This document shows positions 1 through 8,319 of a stretch of DNA of 64,000 nt, piece after piece. Origin of the DNA: G963665545 sp963665545 (GTDB lineage Bacteria; Pseudomonadota; Gammaproteobacteria; Xanthomonadales; SZUA-36); NCBI GenBank assembly GCA_963665545.2, contig CAXXKZ010000017.1, positions 1-64,000 on the forward strand. The letters run 5' to 3'. The notes below the pieces were generated by a model. The model ran no database searches. It saw only the letters and a program-made list of their open reading frames with translations, and had not been told where the DNA came from. Made by a program: the position numbers and the translations under genes. The first letter of the stretch is position 1, and each line of letters starts with the position of its first letter.

Positions 1-440
1 TTTAGCCAGGCTGCGCCAGACATGCCTTCGGCTTGAGTCTCGTTTCCCTTCATTCGCCTGCGGCGAAAGTCGGCTTCGCTCGACGGCATCGTATTTAGCC
101 AGGCTGCGCCAGACATGCCTTCGGCTTGAGTCTCGCTTCCCTTCATTCGCCTGCGGCGAAAACCGGCTGCGCTCAACGGCATTCTATTTAGCCAGGCTGC
201 GCCTGGCATGCCTTCGGCTTGAGTCTCGCTTCCCTTCATTCGCCTGCGGCGAAAGTCGGCTTCGCTCGACGGCATCGTATTTAGCCAGGCTGCGCCAGAC
301 ATGCCTTCGGCTTGAGTCTCGTTTCCCTTCATTCGCCTGCGGCGAAAGTCGGCTTCGCTCGACGGCATCGTATTTAGCCAGGCTGCGCCATACGATGCCG
401 TCGAGCGAAGCCGACTTTCGCCGCAGGCGAATGAAGGGAA
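1..440. repeat. 93-bp tandem repeat array ending in an inverted half-copy
   Basis: Four consecutive units of exactly 93 bp start at 1, 94, 187 and 280, and a fifth starts at 373 but stops after 18 bases. Units differ at a few positions (the second carries aaaccggctgcgctcaacgg where the others have aaagtcggcttcgctcgacg). The 50 bases at 391-440 are the exact reverse complement of 323-372, so the array ends in a perfect 50-bp palindrome with an 18-base loop. Each unit also holds a small hairpin, cgcctgcggcg. The array may begin before the window. No coding function is visible; long open frames across it are repeat artefacts. Confidence 0.9.
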
Positions 441-854
441 GCCGGCAGCGCAGGCAGTGAAGAGGGTACGGTTTCGCCGTAGGCGAAGAAGTGCCCGATA
501 AGCGCCGTAGCGCGTAGTCGGCTGCACGCGCGGACGGCTTCGTCACAATCTGTACTACCTGCGGTTGCACCGGCTGAGAGTGACAGTACTCCTTCCGGCT
601 TGTGCCAGCGTTAGGAAAGCCCCGTGAGCGGACTGCTGGCCACGCCTTCAAGGATGCCGAGCGCCGACAAGTGACTGGGTCGTAGAGCCAGGGATGGCTC
701 GACGAGGCGACACGGAACAGGATGTTCCGTTGGAGCCGACCCACCAAGCGCGGAGAAGCGAGGGAAGCGCGCAGCGCCATCCGCCAGGCGTGGCCAGTAG
801 TCCGCTCATGGGGCTTTCCGGACCTAGAACATCGTCGCTGGAATTCACAGCTAG
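441..854. repeat. Dispersed palindromic element, copy 1 (left end not seen)
   Basis: This shares a core (about 654-790) with the complete element at 7692-8319, including the palindrome ggaacaggatgttcc, and ends at 854 with the same terminal ggaattcacagctag. The core is enclosed by 33-base arms at 614-646 and 787-819 that are complementary except for two positions. The left terminal repeat found in the second copy is absent; the 93-bp array lies where it would be expected. It has no credible gene of its own and looks like a non-autonomous transposable or structured repeat. Confidence 0.75.
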
Positions 855-915
855 CTCTCAGCTGCGGGAGGCCGGGGACTATTCGTAATCAGCGATATTT
901 TGGGCGTTCAGAAAC

Positions 916-1530
916 TTAACGAATGGATCTGAGCCGGGGGTCTTTTTGCCACTGATATTCAGCGCCATCGGCAATGCGCTGGGCGGTGCCTTCGCCGTGT
1001 AATTTGGCGATCACGCCCAACGCCATATCCATGCCGGCGGAAACGCCAGAAGCGGTAATGTAAGGCCCGTCTTCCACCCAACGAGCCGCCTCGACCCAAT
1101 CAACATTGTCGCCCTGCCCGGCGGCAAACTCAAAAAACTGCTTGTTCGACCTGGCCCGCCTGCCCTCCAGCAACCCGGCACGGGCCAAAATTGCCGAACC
1201 TGTACACACCGACATGGTGTATTGAGCCTAGGGTGCGCGCTGGCGCAGAAAATCCAACAATTTCTCGTTGTTGATTTCCGAACGCGTACCGAAGCCGCCC
1301 GGCAACAAGATCAGGTCCAGGGGTGGGCAGTTATCAAAACTGTACTGAGCCACTGTTTGGGGGCCTTGAGTGGAAGCAACCGGGCCTGCCCTTTCCGCCA
1401 CGGTTACAATCTTCACCGCGCCTTGCAGGCTGCCGAACATCTCCAAGGGACCATACAGATCCAGCAATTCAAAATCTTCGAACAAGATGGCACCGAGATT
1501 CCAGGGATGCGGCTGGGGGCTGTCATTCAT
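916..1530 (-). pseudogene. DJ-1/PfpI family protein, interrupted by an in-frame TAG
   Basis: Two halves in the same frame make one DJ-1/PfpI (class I glutamine amidotransferase-like) protein of about 205 residues, closest in character to isonitrile hydratase-type members. The N-half (1530 down to 1231) has VAILFEDFELLDLYGP-like features and ends in LLPGGFGTRSE. The C-half carries the nucleophile elbow SVCTGSAILA and AARWVEDGPYITASGVSAGMD. They are separated only by a TAG codon at 1228-1230, about 12 codons before the catalytic Cys. A single base change (for example from GAG) would create it. The start ATG at 1530 has AAGGA about ten bases upstream. TAG ends several intact genes here, so recoding is unlikely. 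Confidence 0.85.
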
Positions 1531-1567
1531 GGATTGTTGATCCTTGGGCTTGTCGTTTATGGGTCGG

Positions 1568-1600
1568 GGTCACCAGGGGGTCACCAGGGGGTCACTAGGG
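1568..1600. repeat. Three 11-bp direct repeats
   Basis: The unit ggtcaccaggg occurs at 1568 and 1579 and, with one change, at 1590. It lies between the cyclase gene and the broken PfpI gene. No function is evident. Confidence 0.8.
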
Positions 1601-1613
1601 GGCCCTTAGCGGC

Positions 1614-2561
1614 CTAGCGAATGGCCACCGGGTTGATAATCATCTGCACCGCGCCGGTTATTTTCGCGACGCCGAGCACGAACATGAATTCGTCCACGCC
1701 ATCGGCGGCCAATTCGGCGGTATTCATATTTTCCAGGTTGTAGATGCCGTTGCGGGTAAGAATCTCCTGGTGGACTTGAAATACGCCCGTTCCCGCCTCG
1801 AAAGGCAGCACTTCGACACCCCAGGTATCAGCCCCTACGGCCACAATGTTCTTTGCGGCCAGGAAGCGGGCGCCGTCAACGCCCAGCCCGGGTTCACCAC
1901 TCAAGTAACGTGGGTTATCGACACCCGCAAGGCTCAGCCAGCCGGTGTGAAACAGCACTACATCACCCTCACGGATTTCAATGCCCTGCTGCTCGGCCGC
2001 CTGGGTAATTTCGGCACTGTTGAACGCCGTGCCGGCGGGCACCACGTCGGTCTGATAGAAACGGGCCATGTTCAATAAAACCCCACGGGCTACGATGGGC
2101 GGCACTTTTTCGATACCGAGTTTGCTCAGGCCATCGGCCTGAGCAAACTCAGCCCCCCTGAAGCCGTTGTAATAAACGTGGTTGATGCCAATGTGTCCCA
2201 GCCCATCGATCTGGCTTCCAATCCCCAACCAGCCGGACACCATGTCATCGTTGTAGGTCGTATGAGTCGGGCCCAGACCCTTGCTGTCGATCTGCCCGGG
2301 TTGGGCAATGGTCAGGTGGAAAAATCGTGTCCCGTAGGCCGGCGTTTGTGCATTGGTCTCAATGCCCAATGCATAGGTCTTGCCGGTCGTGACCAGGTTC
2401 GCAGCCAGTTTTACACGATCGGGCGTCAACAGGTTGGCGGCCCCTATTTCATCGTCCGGGCCCCATTTGGACTCGGTCCAGGCGGCGGGGTCATCAGCTG
2501 TTTGCCCGGCCAACAGACCGAAGGTAGCGGCCAGGCACATTAAGGCGATCATTGACTTCAT
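1614..2561 (-). CDS. Secreted cyclase-family protein (kynurenine formamidase-like)
   Basis: A 315-residue protein of the cyclase superfamily (PF04199), whose members are metal-dependent amidases or hydrolases such as kynurenine formamidase. It starts with an export signal (MKSMIALMCLAATFGLLAGQ), so it acts outside the cytoplasm. WGPDDEIGAANLLTPDRV at about 33-50 is typical of the group. The metal-site region reads SQIDGLGHIGINH at about 115-130 where classical members have HxGTHxDxxxH, so the first His/Thr of the motif is altered and catalytic activity is uncertain. GGGAGAAAGACC before ATG is a good ribosome site. It sits just upstream of the broken PfpI gene on the same strand. A paralogue lies at 43127-44101. 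Confidence 0.85.
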   Translation of the reverse strand: MKSMIALMCLAATFGLLAGQTADDPAAWTESKWGPDDEIGAANLLTPDRVKLAANLVTTGKTYALGIETNAQTPAYGTRFFHLTIAQPGQIDSKGLGPTHTTYNDDMVSGWLGIGSQIDGLGHIGINHVYYNGFRGAEFAQADGLSKLGIEKVPPIVARGVLLNMARFYQTDVVPAGTAFNSAEITQAAEQQGIEIREGDVVLFHTGWLSLAGVDNPRYLSGEPGLGVDGARFLAAKNIVAVGADTWGVEVLPFEAGTGVFQVHQEILTRNGIYNLENMNTAELAADGVDEFMFVLGVAKITGAVQMIINPVAIR

Positions 2562-2668
2562 GGTCTTTCTCCCGGGTGCATTCGACAGACATTGCGAACG
2601 GGTCAGAGTATAAACCAGGGTAATCTCTACAACAGACCGGTTGCGGCCAAATGCTCAGCATCGAGCCT

Positions 2669-3223
2669 TCACGGGTTTCCTTTCATGCCGATCGAGGTAG
2701 CCGTCTGATTGCCAAAAATTTCCACCAGGTCCACGGATGACGGCGGCGCATCCGGGTGGCGCATGGCCAGCTTGTCGACAATCCTCCATCGACCGTTGAT
2801 TTTGTACAGCGACAACTGATCAAGAAAGTCATTGTTGTTATTGACCACGATGGTGGCATAACGGCCTTCAATGACGTTCAGATTGATGACTTCAACGAAG
2901 TGATCGGGACTTTTGGGCATTTTTAGCCAAATTTTCTCCATCAAATCGCGAATGGGTATGACGAATACCACCGGCTTTCCGTCCTGTTCCAGCACCAACT
3001 TGAGTTGCGCCTGATCCATGGCAAAAGCGCGCTCAATTCGTGCCACGTTATGGTCGGCCACACCCAACGCGTAATCTCGCGCCGCGGCGACAATCGCGGC
3101 GGAATCGGAATCGAAACTTGAATTGGATTGTCCCGCCATAGCCGGTTTTCCAATGGCGAAAGTAGCGACAATGGTTACTGCGGCCACAATGGCGGCGAGA
3201 CCTATCCTGTTGTTATATAACAT
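2669..3223 (-). CDS. Secreted NTF2-like (lumazine-binding/SnoaL-type) protein
   Basis: About 184 residues from the ATG at 3223, chosen because GGAAG lies six bases upstream and because it places a signal peptide (MLYNNRIGLAAIVAAVTIVA) at the N-terminus; a longer frame to 3307 lacks both. After the signal comes an NTF2-like fold of the putative lumazine-binding type: helix AAIVAAARDYALGVADHN, a central strand region, and the closing DQLSLYKINGRWRIVDKL. Such proteins bind small ligands or act as enzymes; the substrate here is unknown. It is transcribed away from the LysR gene at 3351, with a shared 127-base control region. Confidence 0.75.
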   Translation of the reverse strand: MLYNNRIGLAAIVAAVTIVATFAIGKPAMAGQSNSSFDSDSAAIVAAARDYALGVADHNVARIERAFAMDQAQLKLVLEQDGKPVVFVIPIRDLMEKIWLKMPKSPDHFVEVINLNVIEGRYATIVVNNNNDFLDQLSLYKINGRWRIVDKLAMRHPDAPPSSVDLVEIFGNQTATSIGMKGNP

Positions 3224-3350
3224 TGCACTTCCATCCCCATTCTTGATGGGTCGCTCGTGGTGGCTGAATCTGCACACTCTACCTTGCGCTTTCATATTCG
3301 AAAACAAAAAGGTATGTTAAAGCCTATTGCATTATTGAAAAGGTATAGCA

Positions 3351-4238
3351 ATGAACTGGAATTGGGATCATTTGAAAACCTTTGAATCCGTAGCTGATCT
3401 GGGCGGCCTGTCTGGCGCCGCCAGAAAGCTGGGAATTAGTGCCGCCACAGCGGGTCGCCACATTACCACCCTGGAAGAACAGTTTGGACAGGTCCTGTTT
3501 GACCGCTTTCCTGATGGCTATGCCCTGACATCGGTGGGACTGGAGTTCCTGCCGCTGGCGCACGACATGTCAGCCACCGCTGCGCGACTGGAAAGAAAAA
3601 AGACAGCGCTGCAGGGGGCCGATCAGGGCGTTGTCCGGATTGCGGCCGGGAATTGGCTGAGCCGAATATTGCTGGACCAACTTGAGTCACTGCGCGAAAC
3701 CCTGCCGCAGGTCGAGTTTGAGGTCATTAACGCCTATGGCTTCACCAGCCTGGCCCGACATGACGCCGATATAGCCTTGCGTAACCAGCGACCCGACAGG
3801 GGTCGAGTTGTGATTCGGCGACTGCCTTCGATGCCGTTGGCGGTGTACGGCCGAGCCGATTACGTGGCATCCAATCCGGCTGCATTGAACGATTGCCGTT
3901 TTGAAGATTGTGCCTGGGTGGGCTATGACGAAGCCTTGTCCGCCCTTCCTTCCGCCCTGTGGCTGAGCGCTCGGCGCAAGAAAGCGCCGGAAGTGCGTTG
4001 TGTTCAGGCCACCAATATCCTGGATGGTTTACGCGGCGGGCTTGGGCTCGCCCTGATCCCCTGTTGCATCGGTGAGGTCGAGTCTGGCCTGAAACGAGTA
4101 TCTGAACCGATGAAAATAGATGGCTCGGATCTATGGATGCTGGTCCACGAGGATTTGCGCCGGGTGCCTGTGGTGCGCAAAACCGTTGACTGGATTGCCG
4201 CCACCTACATCCGCATGATGGAACGCACCGTTTCATGA
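3351..4238 (+). CDS. LysR-family transcriptional regulator
   Basis: A 295-residue LysR protein. Residues 1-60 form the winged helix-turn-helix (AARKLGISAATAGRHITTLE), followed by a linker helix and a substrate-binding domain from about 90 onward. An AAGG site precedes the ATG. The gene sits 14 bases upstream of the AlgI-like gene in the same direction and is divergent from the NTF2-like gene, so either could be its target. The effector cannot be read from sequence. Confidence 0.9.
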   Translation: MNWNWDHLKTFESVADLGGLSGAARKLGISAATAGRHITTLEEQFGQVLFDRFPDGYALTSVGLEFLPLAHDMSATAARLERKKTALQGADQGVVRIAAGNWLSRILLDQLESLRETLPQVEFEVINAYGFTSLARHDADIALRNQRPDRGRVVIRRLPSMPLAVYGRADYVASNPAALNDCRFEDCAWVGYDEALSALPSALWLSARRKKAPEVRCVQATNILDGLRGGLGLALIPCCIGEVESGLKRVSEPMKIDGSDLWMLVHEDLRRVPVVRKTVDWIAATYIRMMERTVS

Positions 4239-4252
4239 ACGCCTGCTGACCA

Positions 4253-5653
4253 ATGGTTTTCTCGTCCCTGCCGTTTCTGTTCGTTTTTCTGCCCTTATTC
4301 CTGCTGTTCTACTTTCTGCTACCCGCCAGAAACCTCGTGGCCCTGGTGTTCAGCCTGTTCTTCTATGCCTGGGGCGAAGGACTCTACGTTCTATTATTGA
4401 TGGGGGTCACTGCATTTAATTACGGATTTGGTCTGCGCATCGAATCGCGGCCAGGCAACCGTTGGATTGTCTTCATGGCGGTTGCTTTCAATGTAACGGT
4501 CATCGTCTGGTTCAAATACGCCGCATTCATTCTGATCGAAGTGCTCGCCCTGCCCATTGACCCGCAGGATCTGCCGCGACTGCCGCTGGGGATTTCGTTT
4601 TTTATATTTCAGTCCATTTCCTACCTTGTTGACGTCTGGCGACGACAGGAGAAAGCCTGCACATCGCTTCCTGACCTAGCGCTGTACATCTGCATGTTTC
4701 CGCAATTGATCGCCGGTCCCATCGTGCGCTATTCCACGGTTGCAGCTCACTTGCGCTCGCGCACGGTTTCTCTGCGCCAGGTGCAGCGAGGCTGCCTGCT
4801 GTTTGTATTGGGCCTGAGCCAGAAAGTACTGATCGCCAATAACGTGGGTATCGTTGCCGATCGCGTTTTTTCCATGCCCGCCGCTGAGCTTAATCCAATG
4901 GGTGCCTGGCTGGGCGCGGTGGCCTACGGACTGCAGATTTTCCATGATTTCGCCGGCTACTCGCTGATGGCCATCGGCATTGGCGCGATCATGGGCTTTG
5001 AATTTCCACAGAATTTTAACTTCCCCTACATCTCCCGCACCGTCACTGAATTCTGGCGCCGCTGGCACATGTCGCTGTCCTCCTGGTTCAGCGACTACCT
5101 CTATATTCCGCTTGGCGGCAACCGCAAAGGGGCCTGGCGCACGCTGTTCAATTTGTACCTGGTTTTCGTTTTGTGCGGGCTGTGGCATGGGGCGGCATGG
5201 ACTTTCGTCATTTGGGGGCTGTTCCACGGCACCTTGCTGGTGATTGAGCGCCTGGGTCTGGGCCAGCTTCTTGCCAGAATACCGGCACCTGTTTCTGTCG
5301 TTTACACACTCCTTGTGGTGTTGATTGGTTGGGTCATATTCCGCGCAGACAGCCTCGCCAGTGCCGTGGAAATGCTCAGAACCATGGCGGGTCTTGGCGC
5401 CCATGGGCCTGTTGTATTTCCCGAATTGGTCAGCCACCAAAGCCTGTTATTCGGACTGGCAGGCATTGTCTTCAGCGTACCTGTCTGGAAGTGGATTCTG
5501 CGCTTACGCAGCACCGTCGGCTCCACGGCGTCACCGGCGCCGAACGTGTCTTTGGGGCTGCTCTCGACCAGTATTATCGCCGCACTGTTCCTGACCTGTT
5601 GCATGGTCGTCTACGCCAGCCCCTTCAATCCATTCATATATTTCAGGTTTTGA
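4253..5653 (+). CDS. MBOAT O-acyltransferase, AlgI type
   Basis: A 466-residue integral membrane O-acyltransferase of the MBOAT family, similar in layout to AlgI, which passes acetyl groups across the inner membrane for alginate acetylation. It has about ten hydrophobic segments beginning with FSSLPFLFVFLPLFLLFY, the conserved RPGNRW/WFKYAAF region, SFFIFQSISYLVDVWR, FWRRWHMSLSSWFSDYLYIP and the catalytic-His block GLWHGAAWTFVIWGLFHG. It is followed after two bases by the AlgX-like gene. There is no alginate polymerase nearby, so the polymer being acetylated is unknown. Confidence 0.92.
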   Translation: MVFSSLPFLFVFLPLFLLFYFLLPARNLVALVFSLFFYAWGEGLYVLLLMGVTAFNYGFGLRIESRPGNRWIVFMAVAFNVTVIVWFKYAAFILIEVLALPIDPQDLPRLPLGISFFIFQSISYLVDVWRRQEKACTSLPDLALYICMFPQLIAGPIVRYSTVAAHLRSRTVSLRQVQRGCLLFVLGLSQKVLIANNVGIVADRVFSMPAAELNPMGAWLGAVAYGLQIFHDFAGYSLMAIGIGAIMGFEFPQNFNFPYISRTVTEFWRRWHMSLSSWFSDYLYIPLGGNRKGAWRTLFNLYLVFVLCGLWHGAAWTFVIWGLFHGTLLVIERLGLGQLLARIPAPVSVVYTLLVVLIGWVIFRADSLASAVEMLRTMAGLGAHGPVVFPELVSHQSLLFGLAGIVFSVPVWKWILRLRSTVGSTASPAPNVSLGLLSTSIIAALFLTCCMVVYASPFNPFIYFRF

Positions 5654-5655
5654 GC

Positions 5656-6936
5656 GTGGCCGCATTAGAACAAAATCACCGTTTCGTTGTTCACCCCGGC
5701 GCCAGGCGATACATTTTGTGGGTGGCCCTGGCGCTATGTATCCCTTTCTTGACGTCATTGTTTATCAATCATCAGGCGCGCAGCGAGTGGGAGAAGCGAA
5801 GGCTTGCAGACCCGCCTTCTGCGAGTCAGCTTGAAGATTTGCGCGGCTACTTCAACCAATGGGCGCAGTTTATCGACGACCACCTGGCCTTTTTCGTCAC
5901 CTCCAACCGGGCATATCGCAAGTTTCTATACCGCGTATTGGCTGACAACCCCGTGGCCAATGTGTCGGTGACGGGCAGCGGTGCGCTGTTTCTAAACGGC
6001 TGGCAGACCGATAAGCCCAATGAGTTTATCGCCGGCGCATGCCGTGGGCCTGCGCCACGGCGCGTGACGCAACAATCGCGCCGGGCCATGCAATGCATCT
6101 CCGATTTCCTTGCCCAACGCCGGGTCAGCACCACCTTCGGCTTTGCGCCCCTGAAAGCGACCATCTATCCCGAATTGTTGCCCGAATCGCTGCCGCACAG
6201 GCTGCGCGAGCAATGCCGGGCATTTCCGGCCCGCGGCACACTGGCAGCAGATTTGATCGCAGGTCGAGGTCCGGAAAATACCCGGGTCTGGTTTCCACTA
6301 GAGGAATTCAAGGTGCTTAAAAACAGGCCCAACTTCTACCCATTGGACAGCTTTCATTGGGCAGGCGACAGCGCCTTTGTTTTCGCGCAGGGCATGCTCG
6401 CGCTCAGCCTGGCTGACAAGTATGAACCTGTGCCTTACCAACGGGAGTTGATTGACGGCCGATCCGATTTCAGTTTTGTGGGTTTTGACATCCCCACGCG
6501 TTACTGGCAGTACCGCTATCCGGATCACCCACTCAGCGGCCAGGAAATCGGCAAGGACATTTCGTCCGGCTTGAGACAGGCCATCCGCTACGAAAACGTG
6601 CAGTCGGATTTTCCACACCATGGCCTGCTGCTATCGGATTCCTTCGGCAGCGGCCTGGTTGAACACCTGGTCCCGGTGTTCGCATCGCTGACCCATCTTG
6701 ACTACGTCAATATCAGGCCGTCTGAATATGACGCCCTGGTCCAATACCTGGTGAACTTGACGCCTCTGACGCATGTCATGTTGCTCCACCAGGCCAGAGT
6801 CCTGCCCGGCGTGGTGCGCATACGCCGTTTGGCGAGGGCGATCGGGGCGCATTCATCTGCCCGGGGACAGTCGATTGCCGCCTGTGATCACACAGTTGGC
6901 AGTAACAACCAAGACAAAATTGATCGTCACAGGTAA
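5656..6936 (+). CDS. AlgX/AlgJ-like SGNH acetyltransferase partner (DHHW-like)
   Basis: From a GTG at 5656, directly after the AlgI-type stop, a 426-residue protein; the open frame extends upstream inside the previous gene, but that part is a shadow. One N-terminal membrane anchor (ILWVALALCIPFLTSLFI) leads to a periplasmic domain. AlgX/AlgJ-like signatures are LDSFHWAGDSAFVFAQ (the D-x-H-W pattern) and a block-I-like serine in LLLSDSFGSG. Known AlgJ/AlgX proteins receive acetyl from AlgI and place it on the polymer, so this is the likely partner of the preceding gene. No clear ribosome site is seen, which fits translational coupling. Confidence 0.82.
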   Translation: MAALEQNHRFVVHPGARRYILWVALALCIPFLTSLFINHQARSEWEKRRLADPPSASQLEDLRGYFNQWAQFIDDHLAFFVTSNRAYRKFLYRVLADNPVANVSVTGSGALFLNGWQTDKPNEFIAGACRGPAPRRVTQQSRRAMQCISDFLAQRRVSTTFGFAPLKATIYPELLPESLPHRLREQCRAFPARGTLAADLIAGRGPENTRVWFPLEEFKVLKNRPNFYPLDSFHWAGDSAFVFAQGMLALSLADKYEPVPYQRELIDGRSDFSFVGFDIPTRYWQYRYPDHPLSGQEIGKDISSGLRQAIRYENVQSDFPHHGLLLSDSFGSGLVEHLVPVFASLTHLDYVNIRPSEYDALVQYLVNLTPLTHVMLLHQARVLPGVVRIRRLARAIGAHSSARGQSIAACDHTVGSNNQDKIDRHR

Positions 6937-6973
6937 AGTACCTGCTGACATCCCCAGCCGATCCCAAACGAAC

Positions 6974-7669
6974 ATGACAAAGTCTTTCGGGCCACTGATT
7001 CTGCTGATTGTGCTCATTGGATTGCCTGCCCGGCACGCCATGGCGACGTTGGACGAAAGCGGTGTCTGGATCGTGGGCAGTTATACCCATTCGTTCGGTA
7101 CGCAGGACCAGCCCAGCCGCTGGCGTTACAGCCTGCAGGGCCAGGCGCGCAAATTCACCCTGCTTGATGGCACCAGGCAGGCTGTCGGCCGGGGTGGACT
7201 GGGCTACAAAATCAATGACCGCCTCACTCTCTGGGGCGGTTACGCTTACTACCACACCCGTGTCAACAGCGTCGGGTCAACCTACGAGCACCGCCTCTGG
7301 CAACAGCTCAGCTGGACCGTAGGGCGCGGCAGCTGGGGATCCTTCAAGTCGCGCACACGCCTCGAGCAACGCTTTCGCCATCAGCGCGATGGCACAGGCT
7401 GGCACATTCGGCAGCAATTCAAAGTGGATTTTCCAATCGGACAACAAAAACTCTGGAGCCTGATTGTCGCTGACGAGGTGCATTTCCATCTGCGGGACAC
7501 ATCCTGGAGCACAAAGGGTTTCAGCCAAAACCGCCTGTTTCTTGGCACCGGGTACAAAATTTCGGGGCAGGCCACCATCGAGGTCGGTTACATGAATCAG
7601 CTTATCCGGCTTCGCGATAGCCCTGATTTGATCAATCACCTGCTGATCGTCAAATTCAAATTCAAATAA
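6974..7669 (+). CDS. DUF2490 outer-membrane beta-barrel protein
   Basis: A 231-residue protein starting at ATG 6974, with signal peptide MTKSFGPLILLIVLIGLPARHAMA. The rest is alternating aromatic/polar beta-strands (WGGYAYYHTRV, RTRLEQRFRHQRDG, ATIEVGYMNQLI) ending in IVKFKFK, as in DUF2490 outer-membrane barrels. It lies 37 bases after the AlgX-like gene and may belong to the same surface-modification operon. The molecular role of DUF2490 is not known to me. Confidence 0.82.
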   Translation: MTKSFGPLILLIVLIGLPARHAMATLDESGVWIVGSYTHSFGTQDQPSRWRYSLQGQARKFTLLDGTRQAVGRGGLGYKINDRLTLWGGYAYYHTRVNSVGSTYEHRLWQQLSWTVGRGSWGSFKSRTRLEQRFRHQRDGTGWHIRQQFKVDFPIGQQKLWSLIVADEVHFHLRDTSWSTKGFSQNRLFLGTGYKISGQATIEVGYMNQLIRLRDSPDLINHLLIVKFKFK

Positions 7670-7691
7670 AGGCCAGCGGTCTGGCAGACTG

Positions 7692-8319
7692 CTAGCTGTG
7701 AATTCCAGCAACGTTGTTCACAAAAGTGCGCCAAAATCTGGTTGGTTCTCAGCTCATCGTTCGAATTGGCTGGGGTATCTGCGTTTGTCATCTTTGTCAG
7801 GGAGCCGGCTGAGAGTATCAGTGCTGCTTCCAGGACACGCCACACGGCGCCTGCGGCGCCTGCACATCCCTGTGGGCTCCTCTTGAAACATCCTGTTTCA
7901 AAGGGTCCTGGAAGCAGCACTGTCACTCTTTCCGGCTTGTTCCAACTTATGGCACATAGGGGTGACAAATGTCGTCGATTTGCCGCGTGTGGCATACCAT
8001 TGGCTGCCCCAGGGCGGTTGCGGTCGTTTGAGCCCAAGGCACAGCACGGTGACAGCAAAGTGTCGTGAGGGGGTTGTGGTTCGCTCCATCAAGGTGGATG
8101 CCGAGGGACGACAAGCGACTGGGTCGCTGGGCCATGGATGGACCAGCGAGGCGACACGGAACAGGATGTTCCGTTGGAGCCGACCCACTAAGCGCGGAGG
8201 AGTGAGGGAAGCCCGTAGGGCCATCCGCCAGGACCGAACTCCAACCCCCTCATGGCGCTTTGCGGTAACGATCGCACCGAGCTTCAAGTGTGAACAACGT
8301 TGGTGGAATTCACAGCTAG
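7692..8319. mobile_element. MITE-like element with 30-bp terminal inverted repeats, copy 2
   Basis: A 628-bp unit with no gene. Its ends, 7692-7721 and 8290-8319, are inverted repeats matching at 29 of 30 positions (ctagctgtgaattcca..). Inside, arms at 8055-8083 and 8235-8263 pair with each other around a conserved core shared with copy 1 at 441-854. A further 17-bp perfect inverted repeat (7820-7836 with 7905-7921) bounds an insert that copy 1 lacks. No target duplication is obvious. The right tip supplies the stop codon of the hydrolase gene that follows. A non-autonomous transposon is the simplest reading. Confidence 0.8.

Noticed and set aside
1..440. CRISPR-like array of repeats
   Set aside because: The 93-bp units follow one another directly with no unique spacers, and no cas genes are present in the window.
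184..780. Minus-strand frame of 198 residues across the repeat region
   Set aside because: It is a translation of the tandem unit and palindromic element (the same peptide repeats) with no start signal; the similar frame at 7898-8287 shows it follows the repeat, not a gene.
4676..5440. Minus-strand frame of 254 residues
   Set aside because: Antisense to the AlgI-type gene, which has clear membrane and catalytic motifs.
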